Shown here in pieces: positions 45,031-57,499 of a DNA stretch of 64,000 nt. Origin of the DNA: Borrelia maritima (GTDB lineage: Bacteria > Spirochaetota > Spirochaetia > Borreliales > Borreliaceae); NCBI RefSeq assembly GCF_008931845.1, contig NZ_CP044535.1, positions 186,001 through 250,000 of the forward strand, written 5' to 3'. A program made the position numbers and the translations under genes. Within the stretch, counting starts at the first letter, position 1. Every line of letters starts with the position of its first letter. Under the pieces are notes generated by a model. That model worked only from the letters and a program-made list of their open reading frames with translations, was not told the DNA's origin and did not search any database.

Positions 45031-47946
45031 ATGAAAAAGAAAAAAATTTTTAAACTAATTTCAAAAACTTATCTAGAAGAATATGATGCAGAAGGGTCTT
45101 ATTTTAAACATGAAAGCGGTCTTGAAGTATTTCACTTAAAAAGCGATTCTTTTAAAGAAAATGCATTTTGCATAGCTTTTAAAACAATCCCTTCAAACAA
45201 TACAGGGGTTGCACACGTTTTAGAACACACAATTTTTTGCGGTTCTAACAAATATAGAATAAAAGACCCATTTCTTTACCTATTAAAGGGAAGCCTAAAC
45301 ACATTTTTAAATGCAATGACGTTTCCAGACAAAACAATCTATCCAGCAGCATCCACAATTGAAAAAGACTATTTTAATTTATTTAATATCTATGCCGATT
45401 CTATCTTTCAACCATTGCTTAAAAAAGAAGCATTTATGCAAGAAGGATACAATATAAATCCAAAAGATTTTAAAGTTTCTGGAATTGTCTTTAATGAAAT
45501 GAAAGGCAATTACTCAAACAAAAATTCTCTAATCAACGAAATAGCGATTAGTTCTCTTTTTGAAGAAGGAGCATATAAATACGATTCGGGCGGAATCCCA
45601 ACAAACATTATTGATCTAACCTATGAAAGTTTTTTAGATTTTTATCAAAAATATTATACACTTGAAAACTGCAAAATATTTTTATTTGGCAACACTCAGA
45701 CTGAAAAAAATCTAAATTTCATTGAAAAGTATATAATAAGACCTTATAAAAAAGAAAAAAGCAATGTTAATATTGATATAAACCCCGCCAAGAGATGGGA
45801 AAAGGGGAAAAAATTAACATACAAAATTCCTAAAGAAAACGATAATACTCTTGGGGTATACGCAATAAATTGGCTTTGCACAGAAATTAACAATATTGAA
45901 GACAGCATTGGTCTTGAAATTCTCTCAGAAATACTCTTAGATGATTCTTGTTCATTTACAGTTAATATCTTAAAAAGCGGAATTGGCGAAGATATAGCAC
46001 ATATTAGCGGAATTAATACAGATTTAAAAGAATCTGTTTTTTCATTTGGACTTCAAAATGTTGTTGAAAAAAAAGAAAAAGAATTTAAAAATTTAATTTT
46101 TAGTGAGCTTAAAAATTTAGTAAAAAATAAAATTCCAAAAGAGCTAATAAAAGGAATTCTTTTTGGCTACGAATTCGCCCTAAAAGAAGAAAAAGGACAA
46201 AATCTCCCCATCGACCTAATGATAAAAAGTTTCAAAGGATGGCTAAACGGTATGCATCCGGCCGAAACGTTAAAAACAAGCCACTATATAAATGAAATTG
46301 AAAATAAATTGGAAAAAGGAATTTATTATTTCGAAAATTTAATCGAAAAATATCTAATATGCAACAATCACTATACATTAATAAGCTTTATTCCATCATA
46401 CGACACAGAAAAAGAAATGGAAGAAAAAATTGAAAAAAAAATAATGGCAAAAGAAATTGAAATTAAACAAAATCCAGAAAAATTTTTACAATTTAAAAAA
46501 GATTTTAATCAGTTTAAAAAATATCAAAATAAAAAAGACTCTAAAGCAGATATAGCAAAACTTCCTTTGCTAAAAATAGAAGATTTACCAAAACAAATAG
46601 AAAAAAGTTTAGATCTTAACGAAATAAAAGAGCTTAATCTGCATTCTTTTAAATTTAAGAATAACAATATTTTTAACGTAAACTTATTTTTTAAACTAAA
46701 TTTTTTAGAAAAAGAAGATTATATATACTTATCTTTATTTAAAAGAGCTCTCCAAGATTTGTCTACAAAAAACTATTCTTACATAGATATTAACAATAAA
46801 ATACAAAATACTTTGGGACAAATAAATATATCTGAAAGTTATGACGAGGATATTAATGGAAACATTTTGAATTTATTTAATATTGGCTTTAAATCTTTTA
46901 ACCATAAAGTTAAAGAATCATTTGAACTGATTAAAGAAATTTTAATCAATATTAACTTTCATGATTATGAGAGATTAAAAGAAATAATACTAAGCTTGAA
47001 AAACGATTTTAAATCATTATTAATCCCAAAAGGACATCTTTTAGCAATATTAAGGGCCAAGTCAAAGCTAAAATTAAATGAATATTTAAAAGAATTGCAA
47101 AATGGAATAACAGGTAGAGAATTTTGGCAAAAAATAAAAACAGATACTGAGTCTTTAAAAGAAATTGCAAACAAATTAGACAATTTAAAAAATAAAATAA
47201 TTTTAAAAAACAATCTATCCACACTAATAATAGGAAACACTGACGATGTTCTTAAGAACTTAGAAAATGAATTGTTTAATCTAAAAGAAAGCCTAAAAGA
47301 AAATAATTATTACAACGAATTGCTCAATATTGAAATAAACAATAAAACATTAAAAGAAATAATAATTATCCAATCAAAAGTAGCTTTCAATGCTATATGT
47401 TTCCCTAGTTACAAAATCAACGATGAAAATTATCCAAAAGCAAATTTCTTAGAACATATATTAAGAAGTGGGATTTTTTGGGAAAAGATAAGGGTAATGG
47501 GCGGTGCGTACGGAGCAAGCGCATCAATCACTAACGGAATTTTCTCTTTTGCATCCTACAGAGACCCTAACTTCATTAAAACGTATTTGGCTTTTGAAAA
47601 TTCTTTAGAAGAATTGGCTAAAAATAAACTGGAAAATGAAGAAATTTATACCTATTTGATAGGTTTAATAGGAACTAACATCTATGTAAAAACCAAAGCT
47701 ACAGAAGCTTTGCAAAGCTATAAAAGAAAAATGTTAAATATTAGCGATAGTTTAAGGCAAGATATTCGAAATGCCTACTTTACAATTACACCCCAAGACA
47801 TTAAAGAAATATCCGAAAAGGTTCTAAAACAAATAAAACAACATAGTAGCATTACATCTTTAGTAAATAATCAAAAATATGAAGAAGAAAAAAACAACCT
47901 GGAAAAATTAATAGGGAAAGAATATAATTTAAAAAAAATTTATTAA
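45031..47946 (+). CDS. M16C metallopeptidase (PreP/Cym1-like)
   Basis: 971 residues with the inverted zinc motif HxxEH (HVLEH, residues 62-66) in TGVAHVLEHTIFCGS and the downstream Glu region FNEMKGNYSN. The N-terminal catalytic and C-terminal non-catalytic halves (VMGGAYGASASITNGIFSFASYRDPN) match the presequence-protease group. Such clamshell enzymes degrade short peptides. I see no signal peptide, so it is probably cytoplasmic. SD AAGGA. It follows a lipoprotein gene by 15 bp. Confidence 0.9.
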   Translation: MKKKKIFKLISKTYLEEYDAEGSYFKHESGLEVFHLKSDSFKENAFCIAFKTIPSNNTGVAHVLEHTIFCGSNKYRIKDPFLYLLKGSLNTFLNAMTFPDKTIYPAASTIEKDYFNLFNIYADSIFQPLLKKEAFMQEGYNINPKDFKVSGIVFNEMKGNYSNKNSLINEIAISSLFEEGAYKYDSGGIPTNIIDLTYESFLDFYQKYYTLENCKIFLFGNTQTEKNLNFIEKYIIRPYKKEKSNVNIDINPAKRWEKGKKLTYKIPKENDNTLGVYAINWLCTEINNIEDSIGLEILSEILLDDSCSFTVNILKSGIGEDIAHISGINTDLKESVFSFGLQNVVEKKEKEFKNLIFSELKNLVKNKIPKELIKGILFGYEFALKEEKGQNLPIDLMIKSFKGWLNGMHPAETLKTSHYINEIENKLEKGIYYFENLIEKYLICNNHYTLISFIPSYDTEKEMEEKIEKKIMAKEIEIKQNPEKFLQFKKDFNQFKKYQNKKDSKADIAKLPLLKIEDLPKQIEKSLDLNEIKELNLHSFKFKNNNIFNVNLFFKLNFLEKEDYIYLSLFKRALQDLSTKNYSYIDINNKIQNTLGQINISESYDEDINGNILNLFNIGFKSFNHKVKESFELIKEILININFHDYERLKEIILSLKNDFKSLLIPKGHLLAILRAKSKLKLNEYLKELQNGITGREFWQKIKTDTESLKEIANKLDNLKNKIILKNNLSTLIIGNTDDVLKNLENELFNLKESLKENNYYNELLNIEINNKTLKEIIIIQSKVAFNAICFPSYKINDENYPKANFLEHILRSGIFWEKIRVMGGAYGASASITNGIFSFASYRDPNFIKTYLAFENSLEELAKNKLENEEIYTYLIGLIGTNIYVKTKATEALQSYKRKMLNISDSLRQDIRNAYFTITPQDIKEISEKVLKQIKQHSSITSLVNNQKYEEEKNNLEKLIGKEYNLKKIY

Positions 47947-47982
47947 TATTTTCTCAAAATTTAATGCAAAAATAACTAATTT

Positions 47983-48228
47983 TTAGGACTTTTTATATCT
48001 TTTATTAAATTTATCAATTCTTCCTGCTGCATCCACAAACTTTTGTTGACCAGTATAAAAAGGATGCGATTTGCTTGTAATCTCCACAGTAATTAATGGG
48101 TATTCCTTTCCATCAATATATTTAATAGTTTCCTTTGAATTCAAAGTAGACCTAGTTAAAAACATTGCTCCATTTGACCCGTCTTTAAATACAACTAAAT
48201 TATTTTTAGGATGTATATCTTTTCTCAT
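47983..48228 (-). CDS. rpmE: 50S ribosomal protein L31, type B (zinc-free)
   Basis: 81 residues beginning [20 protein letters not shown] with the type-B ending [25 protein letters not shown]. It has no Cys, so it is the zinc-independent (C-minus) form. L31 bridges the subunits at the central protuberance. SD GAGGAAGG precedes the ATG. It lies downstream of rho. Confidence 0.94.
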   Translation of the reverse strand: MRKDIHPKNNLVVFKDGSNGAMFLTRSTLNSKETIKYIDGKEYPLITVEITSKSHPFYTGQQKFVDAAGRIDKFNKRYKKS

Positions 48229-48310
48229 AAAACCTTCCTCTTAAACCTTCACTAAAGTTTAATTAATCCAGAGCATATTTTAAATTACATTAAAAATAAT
48301 GTCAATTTAT

Positions 48311-49858
48311 TTAATTACCATTGCTCATTGTCTTTAAAAAAATTTCATTATTTTTACTTTTTTTCATCTTTTCTATTAGAACTTCAACTCCCTCATAATC
48401 ATCAACACCCCCGAGTATCCTTCTAATAAGTAAAATTTTAGAACGCTCCTCTTCACTAAGAAGTAACTCTTCTTTTCTTGTCCCTGATTTTTTAATATTA
48501 ATAGCAGGAAAAAGCCTTCTGTCTGCCAAACTTCTATCAAGAATTAATTCCATATTACCAGTACTTTTAAATTCTTCAAAAATAACTTCATCCATTTTAC
48601 TACCAGTATCAACCAAAGCAGTAGCTATAATAGTTAAACTCCCCCCTTCTTCAATATTTCTAGCAGATCCAAAAAATCTCTTTGGCTTATGTAAAGCATT
48701 AGAATCTACTCCGCCTGACAAAATCTTGCCAGAAGTTGGCATAGTTTGATTATATGCCCTTGCAAGCCTTGTAATAGAATCAAGCAAAATAACAACGTCT
48801 TTTTTGTTTTCAACAAGCCTTTTTGCCTTTTCAATAACCATTTCTGCCACCTGGACATGTCTGCTAGCTTGCTCATCAAAATTAGATGCAATTACTTCAC
48901 CTTTGACACTACGAATCATATCTGTAACTTCTTCTGGTCTCTCATCAATAAGCAATATCATCAAAATAACATCCGAATAATTAGTAGTTATTGCATTAGC
49001 TATTTTTTGGAGCAAAGTGGTCTTTCCCGCTTTTGGGGGAGAGACTATTAAAGCCCTTTGCCCCTTACCTATAGGTGAAAAAAGATTAATAAGCCTTGTA
49101 GAAATATTACAATTTTCATATTCAAGATTCAATTTAATATTGGGATAAAGAGGAGTTAAATTATCAAAAGGTATTCTGTTTTGAGCAAACGTGGGATCTT
49201 GATTATTAATAGATTTAATTTTAACCATAGCAAAAAATCTCTCACCATCTCTAGGCGATCTAATTTGGCCATATAAAATATCTCCCGTTCTTAAATTAAA
49301 AAGTCTAATCTGAGAAGGAGAGACATAAACATCATTCCCTCCTGAAAGATAAGAATTCGATGCCGTTCTCAAAAACCCATAACCATCACTAAGAACATCA
49401 AGCACGCCTGTAAATAAAACATCAATATTATTCTCACTTAATATTTTTACCAATAAAAATATTAATTCTGTTTTTTTCATTGTTACAGCAATAGTATGAT
49501 TGGTCCCAAGCCCTTCAACAACTTTTCTAACCTCTGTAATTGGCTTATCATAAAGTTTTTCAATCTCTACATAATCTTTACCATTAAAAAACTTGATGAT
49601 ATTACTTTGCTCTAAAGTTTTAATGTTATTTTCTAAACCAGAAGCAGAAATATCATAATCAAACTCAGAAAGTACTACACCGTTTGAATCCTTTGTACCA
49701 CTTAAACCTGCAGATTTTGTCAAGCTATATGTAGAATCCTTTTTAGCAACAACTTTAATTACCTTTTTTTTTGAATTATCTTCAATCTTCAACTCTTTAG
49801 AAACATCCAATCGCCTTATTTCACCTTCTAAATCAAATCCACCATTTTTTTTATCCAT
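48311..49858 (-). CDS. rho: transcription termination factor Rho
   Basis: 515 residues, longer than the 419 of E. coli because of an N-terminal extension of about 100 residues. RNA-binding domain: [43 protein letters not shown]. ATPase: [14 protein letters not shown] (Walker A), [29 protein letters not shown] (Walker B), and [34 protein letters not shown]. Many convergent gene pairs here have no intrinsic terminator, which fits reliance on Rho. SD AGAGGA. Confidence 0.95.
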   Translation of the reverse strand: MDKKNGGFDLEGEIRRLDVSKELKIEDNSKKKVIKVVAKKDSTYSLTKSAGLSGTKDSNGVVLSEFDYDISASGLENNIKTLEQSNIIKFFNGKDYVEIEKLYDKPITEVRKVVEGLGTNHTIAVTMKKTELIFLLVKILSENNIDVLFTGVLDVLSDGYGFLRTASNSYLSGGNDVYVSPSQIRLFNLRTGDILYGQIRSPRDGERFFAMVKIKSINNQDPTFAQNRIPFDNLTPLYPNIKLNLEYENCNISTRLINLFSPIGKGQRALIVSPPKAGKTTLLQKIANAITTNYSDVILMILLIDERPEEVTDMIRSVKGEVIASNFDEQASRHVQVAEMVIEKAKRLVENKKDVVILLDSITRLARAYNQTMPTSGKILSGGVDSNALHKPKRFFGSARNIEEGGSLTIIATALVDTGSKMDEVIFEEFKSTGNMELILDRSLADRRLFPAINIKKSGTRKEELLLSEEERSKILLIRRILGGVDDYEGVEVLIEKMKKSKNNEIFLKTMSNGN

Positions 49859-49937
49859 ATTTTCCTCTAAGAATTAAATTTTTTAAGAAAGGATTTTATA
49901 AAAATCTACTTATTATTAATTAATAAAAAACACCGAC

Positions 49938-50345
49938 CTATTGCAAAGTATCTTTTATTTGTGAAACAGTGAAAGAAAATAAGTCTACAATTTCATTAGA
50001 CTTTATCATTTCACACTTACCATCAAAAATTATATTATCATTAATAAATATTTTTTTTGTTTTTATATCCCCATATATTTTACAACCGCTATTTAAATAA
50101 ACTTTACTAGCAGCATTGACATTCCCCTTCAAAATTCCTTCTACTATTAATGTATCACAAATTACCACGTTGGTGATGACCTTACTATTCTTGCCAATGA
50201 AAAGCACACCCCCTTTTGAAGATATTTCACCCTCAAAAGAAGAATCAAGATACAAAGTTCCTTCAAATTTTAATTTTCCTCTAAAAGTTAAACTCGAATC
50301 AAGCTTACAATCCCATTTATAAGAATCTACCATATTAACCGGCAT
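49938..50345 (-). CDS. bactofilin-family protein
   Basis: 135 residues, a right-handed beta-helix of the bactofilin (DUF583) family: LRF-type start TFRGKLKFEGTLYLDSSFEGEISSKGGVLFIGKNSKVITNVVICDTLIVEGILKGNV then VYLNSGCKIYGDIKTKKI. Bactofilins polymerise into filaments guiding cell-wall growth and shape. The start directly follows the hbb stop. A second bactofilin is at 63330-63887 in this window. Confidence 0.88.
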   Translation of the reverse strand: MPVNMVDSYKWDCKLDSSLTFRGKLKFEGTLYLDSSFEGEISSKGGVLFIGKNSKVITNVVICDTLIVEGILKGNVNAASKVYLNSGCKIYGDIKTKKIFINDNIIFDGKCEMIKSNEIVDLFSFTVSQIKDTLQ

Positions 50346-50672
50346 TCAACCTTTAATACTCCACACTCTCTCTTTTAAATCCTTGCCTGGACGAAAATAC
50401 GCAACATTATGATCTAAAACCTTAACATATTCTCCTGTTTGAGGATTACGCGCGTTTAAACGTCCCTTTCTTTTCCTAACTTCAAATGTACCAAAAGATC
50501 TAAACTCAATAACATTATTCGAACAAAGATTACTTTTAAGCTCTTCAAAAAAAGCATCTATTACAAGTCTTATGTATTTTTTTTCTAATTTTAGATTATT
50601 ATTTCTGATATTCAAAGATATTTGATTAACAATGTCTGACTTAGTAACCTTTGGTCTTCTTGAAAAAGACAT
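50346..50672 (-). CDS. hbb: Hbb, HU/IHF-like DNA-binding protein
   Basis: 108 residues of the HU/IHF family: [14 protein letters not shown] at the N-terminus, [31 protein letters not shown] arm region. The arm Pro in RNPQTG that intercalates DNA is present. In Borrelia this single chromosomal HU-like protein bends DNA near the replication origin. It is slightly long (HU about 90). It lies between rpsT and the bactofilin, 12 bp from rpsT and 0 bp from the bactofilin. Confidence 0.94.
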   Translation of the reverse strand: MSFSRRPKVTKSDIVNQISLNIRNNNLKLEKKYIRLVIDAFFEELKSNLCSNNVIEFRSFGTFEVRKRKGRLNARNPQTGEYVKVLDHNVAYFRPGKDLKERVWSIKG

Positions 50673-50684
50673 AAACTAATTTCC

Positions 50685-50942
50685 TTACTTTAACAGCAAA
50701 ACATTTAAACGAGATTTTTTTCTAGCAGCTTTATTTTTATGAATTATTTGCTTTCTAGCAGCAGTATCTAGTTTTTTTGCAACAAACTTAAAAAATTCAA
50801 TAGCTTCGTCTTTCTTGCCCGCTTTAATCATGTTGATACAGCGCTTTTCTATTGTTTTTAACTCACTTTTTACACTTACATTTCTAATCTTTCTTTTTAA
50901 ATTTTGACGAGAGCGCTTCAATGCAGATGCATTTTTTCTCAA
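50685..50942 (-). CDS. rpsT: 30S ribosomal protein S20
   Basis: 85 residues from a TTG at 50942, which has a well-placed SD AGGAG 6 bases upstream. The frame also reaches back to an ATG at 51008, but the extra residues do not resemble S20, whose family start is (M)x-K-x-A-x-A-x-K-R-x-R-Q. Basic helical bundle LRKNASALKRSRQNLKRK, ending AARKKSRLN. S20 binds 16S rRNA h44/h9. It is followed 12 bp on by hbb. Confidence 0.93.
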   Translation of the reverse strand: MRKNASALKRSRQNLKRKIRNVSVKSELKTIEKRCINMIKAGKKDEAIEFFKFVAKKLDTAARKQIIHKNKAARKKSRLNVLLLK

Positions 50943-51016
50943 GTTATACTCCTTAATAATATTATCAAATAATAAACTTAATATATCAACTAATTTAAAT
51001 ATAGTCAATCAAAGCT

Positions 51017-51844
51017 TTAAGTTAATTCAGCATAATAGTTTTGATCAATATATTCAAAAACCTTTTGCATGGAATAAGAAATTTTTTTATTCAAAATATA
51101 TACTTTTTTTATTGAATGATTCCCCTTATAGGAAAAGCATAAATAATTTTTACCGTTAAATTCAAATTCTCTAGCAATAAAAATTTTTTCAAAAAATTCA
51201 TAAAAATAAACTTCACTTTTAAAGAGCCTCCTTTCACAAATTGAATCTTTCCTAAATTCGTAAAATAACACTATATTACTAATAACTGAAAAATCACCTA
51301 ACAAAACTTTAATGTCAATAAAACAAATAAATAAAAAAATAAATATATTGCTTAATGAAATATAGTAAACAAATAAACTAATCATAATGCGAGCTAAAAA
51401 CATGCAAAGATAAGTATAAGACAAATAATACCTTATTGGAAAATTTTCCAATTTTGAAATAAACAAATCTTTTCTTTTAAATTTAAGCTCTTTGAATAAT
51501 TCACTCGAACCATTGCCTATCAAAAAATAAACTTTAATCTTTTTTTTATTTTTTAATTTCAAAATCAAAACATTGTCTGACAATCTTTTTTCAAGAGAAA
51601 TAATGTCATCAAAATCAAAATTATAGCTTAAAAAAATACCCTTGTAATAAATCTTAGATCCCCTAAAAAAGACAGAACAAAAATATTTTAAATAAAAAAG
51701 GATTACAAAAAAATTTACTAAAAGAAGTGCTAGAACAAAGTAAAAAAAACTTGTACCATAAAAACCTGAATAAATCAAGCAAATAACAATGTTAAAAACA
51801 AATAAACTAATTAATTTTACATTATTGAAAAATAAATTACCCAT
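51017..51844 (-). CDS. hypothetical membrane protein with PH-like region, 275 aa
   Basis: 275 residues. Two N-terminal membrane helices (about 11-25 and 33-52), then a beta-rich stretch (about 60-110; GSKIYYKGIFLSYNFDFDDIISLEKR, VLILKLKNKKKIKVYFLI) that recalls bacterial PH domains, a second helical pair (about 140-185), and another beta-rich part with YFYEFFEKIFIAREFEF. I do not recognise the family. It follows ychF by 14 bp; no SD is seen at the ATG, so the start is uncertain. Confidence 0.7.
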   Translation of the reverse strand: MGNLFFNNVKLISLFVFNIVICLIYSGFYGTSFFYFVLALLLVNFFVILFYLKYFCSVFFRGSKIYYKGIFLSYNFDFDDIISLEKRLSDNVLILKLKNKKKIKVYFLIGNGSSELFKELKFKRKDLFISKLENFPIRYYLSYTYLCMFLARIMISLFVYYISLSNIFIFLFICFIDIKVLLGDFSVISNIVLFYEFRKDSICERRLFKSEVYFYEFFEKIFIAREFEFNGKNYLCFSYKGNHSIKKVYILNKKISYSMQKVFEYIDQNYYAELT

Positions 51845-51858
51845 AATATAAAATAAAT

Positions 51859-52965
51859 CTAAACATTAAATTTAAAAAAGATTACATCCCCATCTCTTAC
51901 AAGATATTCTTTGCCTTCAATTCGAACAAGTCCTTTTTCTTTTAGTTTTTGAACACTTTGAAATTTAAACAAATCTTCAAAAGAATAAATCTCTGCTTTA
52001 ATAAAACCCCTCTCAAAATCACTATGAATTATTCCAGCAGCTTCAGGAGCTTTCATACCCTGTTTGAATGTCCAAGCTCTAACTTCTTGTAAGCCTGCTG
52101 TAAAATAGGTTCTAAGCCCTAAAGTATAATAAGCTTTTTTAATTAAATTACTAAGGCCGCTATCATTTATTCCAAATAATTCTAACATTTCTTTTTTATA
52201 AGATATATCCTTTATTTGAGCAAGCTCTGCTTCAATTTTGGCACATAAAATTAAAAAATCATTCCCTTCTTTTAAAGCAAGATTTTTTACAATATCTGTA
52301 TATTTATTGCCGCTAAGTGAATTTTCATCAACATTACAAACATATAAAACTTTTTTAAAAGTCAAAAGGTTTAATGATCTAACAAAGTTATATTCAAAAT
52401 CATCAAATTTAAAATCAGAAGCAGGATTCATATTATTTAAATGGCCTTCAAGTCTTTTTAGCATTAAAACAATTGTCTTAGCAGATTCACTAATTTTTTT
52501 ATCAGCACTTTTAATATTTTTTTCTTGTTTTTGAAGACTTTTTTGGACAGTTTCAAGATCCGATAGACAAAGTTCAACATTGATTGTAGTTATATCTCTC
52601 TCCGGATTAATATCGTCATCAATATGAATAACATCTTTTTCTTCAAAACATCTTACAACATGAACAATAAGAGAAACTTCACGAATATTGGCCAAGAATT
52701 TATTACCAAGCCCCTCGCCTGTGGATGCTCCCTTAACAAGGCCTGCAATATCTACAAATTCCATAACAGCCGGAATAATTTTGCGCGTAACAATACACTC
52801 TGAGATTTTTAAAAGCCTTTCATCAGGAATTTCCACTATTCCTATATTTGGCTCAATAGTACAAAAAGGATAATTCGCAATCTCAACCTTAGATGATGTT
52901 AACGATGAAAATAAAGTAGATTTGCCCACATTAGGAAGCCCCACAATTCCTGCATTAAGTCTCAT
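51859..52965 (-). CDS. ychF: YchF/OLA1-family P-loop NTPase
   Basis: 368 residues. G1 GLPNVGKSTLFSSLT (residues 9-23), IEPNIGIVEIPDERL, G3 EFVDIAGLVKGASTGEGLGNKFLANIRE, CNVDE at the G4 position and C-terminal TGS domain (LQEVRAWTFKQGMKAPEAAGIIHSDFERGFIKAEI). YchF prefers ATP and binds ribosomes in stress responses. Length is typical. The N-terminal GLPNVGK loop matches exactly. Confidence 0.94.
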   Translation of the reverse strand: MRLNAGIVGLPNVGKSTLFSSLTSSKVEIANYPFCTIEPNIGIVEIPDERLLKISECIVTRKIIPAVMEFVDIAGLVKGASTGEGLGNKFLANIREVSLIVHVVRCFEEKDVIHIDDDINPERDITTINVELCLSDLETVQKSLQKQEKNIKSADKKISESAKTIVLMLKRLEGHLNNMNPASDFKFDDFEYNFVRSLNLLTFKKVLYVCNVDENSLSGNKYTDIVKNLALKEGNDFLILCAKIEAELAQIKDISYKKEMLELFGINDSGLSNLIKKAYYTLGLRTYFTAGLQEVRAWTFKQGMKAPEAAGIIHSDFERGFIKAEIYSFEDLFKFQSVQKLKEKGLVRIEGKEYLVRDGDVIFFKFNV

Positions 52966-52997
52966 AACTTAACCCTCTAATAAAATCAAAAAACAAT

Positions 52998-55004
52998 CTA
53001 ATTGATAAAATATGCAAACTCCCCTCTTCCTGTCTGTTGATTTATGTTTGCTTCAACAGATAAATTAAAATATTTATTAGGCTCTTGAGAACCTGGATAA
53101 TAATATTCTAGTAAATAAGTGCCTGTCTTTTGCTCTAAAATTAAATCATAAACTTTAGAGACTCCTTCATAAGATGAAAAAGGAATTATAGCACCACCTG
53201 TCTCATTAACTAAATACTGAAGCTTGCTATTAACAGGATTGTTGCCAAACAATATTAAGTAAAACCTTATATCATTATTTTTATAATAACTTACTATTGT
53301 ATCTAAAGAATATTTTTCAAAAGCTTTACGATTTAAAATGCCACCACTAAAATAAACTACTGCTCGTCTTGAGCTTTTTGACATAAGCCCAGAGCCTGCT
53401 AACTTCAAACTAACATCTGTCTTTACAGCATCTGTACTATAAGGACCAAGAGAACTTGTGTTTTTAATGCTACTTGTCAAACTTTCAATATTATCTATAA
53501 TGGGCACATTTGTTGAATTTATAAAACTAAAATTTTTATTTTTTGATGATTCTATTAAAGCATTTAAACCCATAATTTGATCTAAATCATAATTTTTCAT
53601 ATAAGAAGATTTATCAAAAACAACTGCTATATTAATGTCTTTTGAAGCATTTACATTGTAAGCTACTTTCGGGTTGACGATATAATAATTTTCATTTGCA
53701 ATTGAAAAATTTTCACTTTTAAGCCCAACAATTGGCGATCCACTTTTACTACTTACATTAAGCTCAACATAAATTTTAGGCCCTCCAAGCCTAACTATTC
53801 TTCTAACATCAACATTTAAACTGTCATAAAGACTTGTATCACTCTTGTAAACTGAAACCTTGGCATTATTAAAATCTGAAACAATCATCTGATTATTGGC
53901 ATCCAAAACAGATGAGGAAATTTTAGAATTCAATTTATCTGCTTTTAAAATTTTTGTAATTGTCTTTTTAGCAATGTTGTAATTATAAACACCATCCTTT
54001 GAAGATACTATAACATTGTTGCCTGCAGAATCACTGCTAAGTCCCTCCATTCCTTCAATAGAAGTAAAAACTGAATACAAATGATTACCACTAGTATCAA
54101 AAACTTCAATAGTATTTCTAAGAGAATCTGCAACGTAAATATTTTCATTTAAATAAGTAATACCTGTAGGACCTAAAAGGCCCTTATAACCAGAAGTTCT
54201 AGAACCAAAATGAAGGATAAAATCACCATCAAGCCCGAACTTACTCACTCTTTTATTTCCCCACTCACTCACATAAATATAGTTTCTCTTATCAATAGCC
54301 ATATACTGAGGAGCAAGCAATTCCCCATCTTTTGTACCTTTTCCCCCAATAGATTTCTTTTTAACTCCAAGAACTTTGTCATAAACACCAATTTCATCAC
54401 TTGAATAAAGAGTTACATAAAGTAAATTATTAGCTTCAATAACATCATAAGGTGATTTCAAATAACTAAATCCATTTTTAACTAAAGTATTAACATTATT
54501 ATTAACATCAAAATACAATATTTCATTACCTACAAAATTAACAGCGTAATATCCACCGTACTTATCAGCCCTCAAAGATGTAATCTGATACCCATGTGGC
54601 CTTTTGTAAATAGAATTGTCAAGAGATGCAACTTTTACAAGTTTTTTAAAATTAAGCTCATAATTTGAAAAAATACCTCTCCTTTGCTCAATAGTAGAAA
54701 TCAAATGCCTAAGATAGGGAACCTTATAGCCTTGATCTTTTAAATTTCTCCATTCCATTAAAGCTTCTTCAACATAACCAAGCCTATAATAAACATTACC
54801 AATCCAAAAGTGATAATCAAGGTTATTAGGATCAAAACTTAAAATTTTTTTAAAAGATAAAAGAGCATCATCATAAATTCCATTATTATAGGAATTGAGA
54901 GCCCATTTAAACTCTTCTTGAGCATCTTTGTTGGTGACTATTCCTTGGGCATGCAAACTAAAAAGATTTAAAAAAAATAAACCAATAATACCAAAAATTA
55001 ACAT
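52998..55004 (-). CDS. secreted TPR, beta-propeller and VWA-like protein, 668 aa
   Basis: 668 residues. Signal peptide (about 1-20, ending LHAQG), then TPR repeats (about 25-100), an NHL/six-blade propeller (about 140-375; LLAPQYMAIDKRNYIYVSEWGNKRVSKFG, GLLGPTGITYLNENIYVADSLRNTIEVFD) and a C-terminal VWA-like domain (about 455-610; INIAVVFDKSSYMKNY) with a partly degenerate MIDAS. Likely a periplasmic or surface multi-domain scaffold or sensor. SD AAGGGAA. Divergent from lnt. Function unknown. Confidence 0.85.
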   Translation of the reverse strand: MLIFGIIGLFFLNLFSLHAQGIVTNKDAQEEFKWALNSYNNGIYDDALLSFKKILSFDPNNLDYHFWIGNVYYRLGYVEEALMEWRNLKDQGYKVPYLRHLISTIEQRRGIFSNYELNFKKLVKVASLDNSIYKRPHGYQITSLRADKYGGYYAVNFVGNEILYFDVNNNVNTLVKNGFSYLKSPYDVIEANNLLYVTLYSSDEIGVYDKVLGVKKKSIGGKGTKDGELLAPQYMAIDKRNYIYVSEWGNKRVSKFGLDGDFILHFGSRTSGYKGLLGPTGITYLNENIYVADSLRNTIEVFDTSGNHLYSVFTSIEGMEGLSSDSAGNNVIVSSKDGVYNYNIAKKTITKILKADKLNSKISSSVLDANNQMIVSDFNNAKVSVYKSDTSLYDSLNVDVRRIVRLGGPKIYVELNVSSKSGSPIVGLKSENFSIANENYYIVNPKVAYNVNASKDINIAVVFDKSSYMKNYDLDQIMGLNALIESSKNKNFSFINSTNVPIIDNIESLTSSIKNTSSLGPYSTDAVKTDVSLKLAGSGLMSKSSRRAVVYFSGGILNRKAFEKYSLDTIVSYYKNNDIRFYLILFGNNPVNSKLQYLVNETGGAIIPFSSYEGVSKVYDLILEQKTGTYLLEYYYPGSQEPNKYFNLSVEANINQQTGRGEFAYFIN

Positions 55005-55164
55005 AATTCCCTTTACTCTTTAAAGACCTATTACAAGCAGAAAATTTTCAAAAATAATACAAAAAAATAATGCTATCATATAAAATGCATATAAAATTAT
55101 TAATGATAATATTAAATATATTGCATTATTACATCACTAATAATAATAGTAAAAAAGAGGGAAA

Positions 55165-57458
<2,294 letters not shown>

Positions 57459-57499
57459 TCAACCTTTAAAACAAAAGAATGTCAATCTACTACAAATAA

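Noticed and set aside
50943-51008. N-terminal extension of S20 to an upstream ATG
   Set aside because: The extra residues are unlike S20, and a TTG with an ideal SD lies exactly at the family start.
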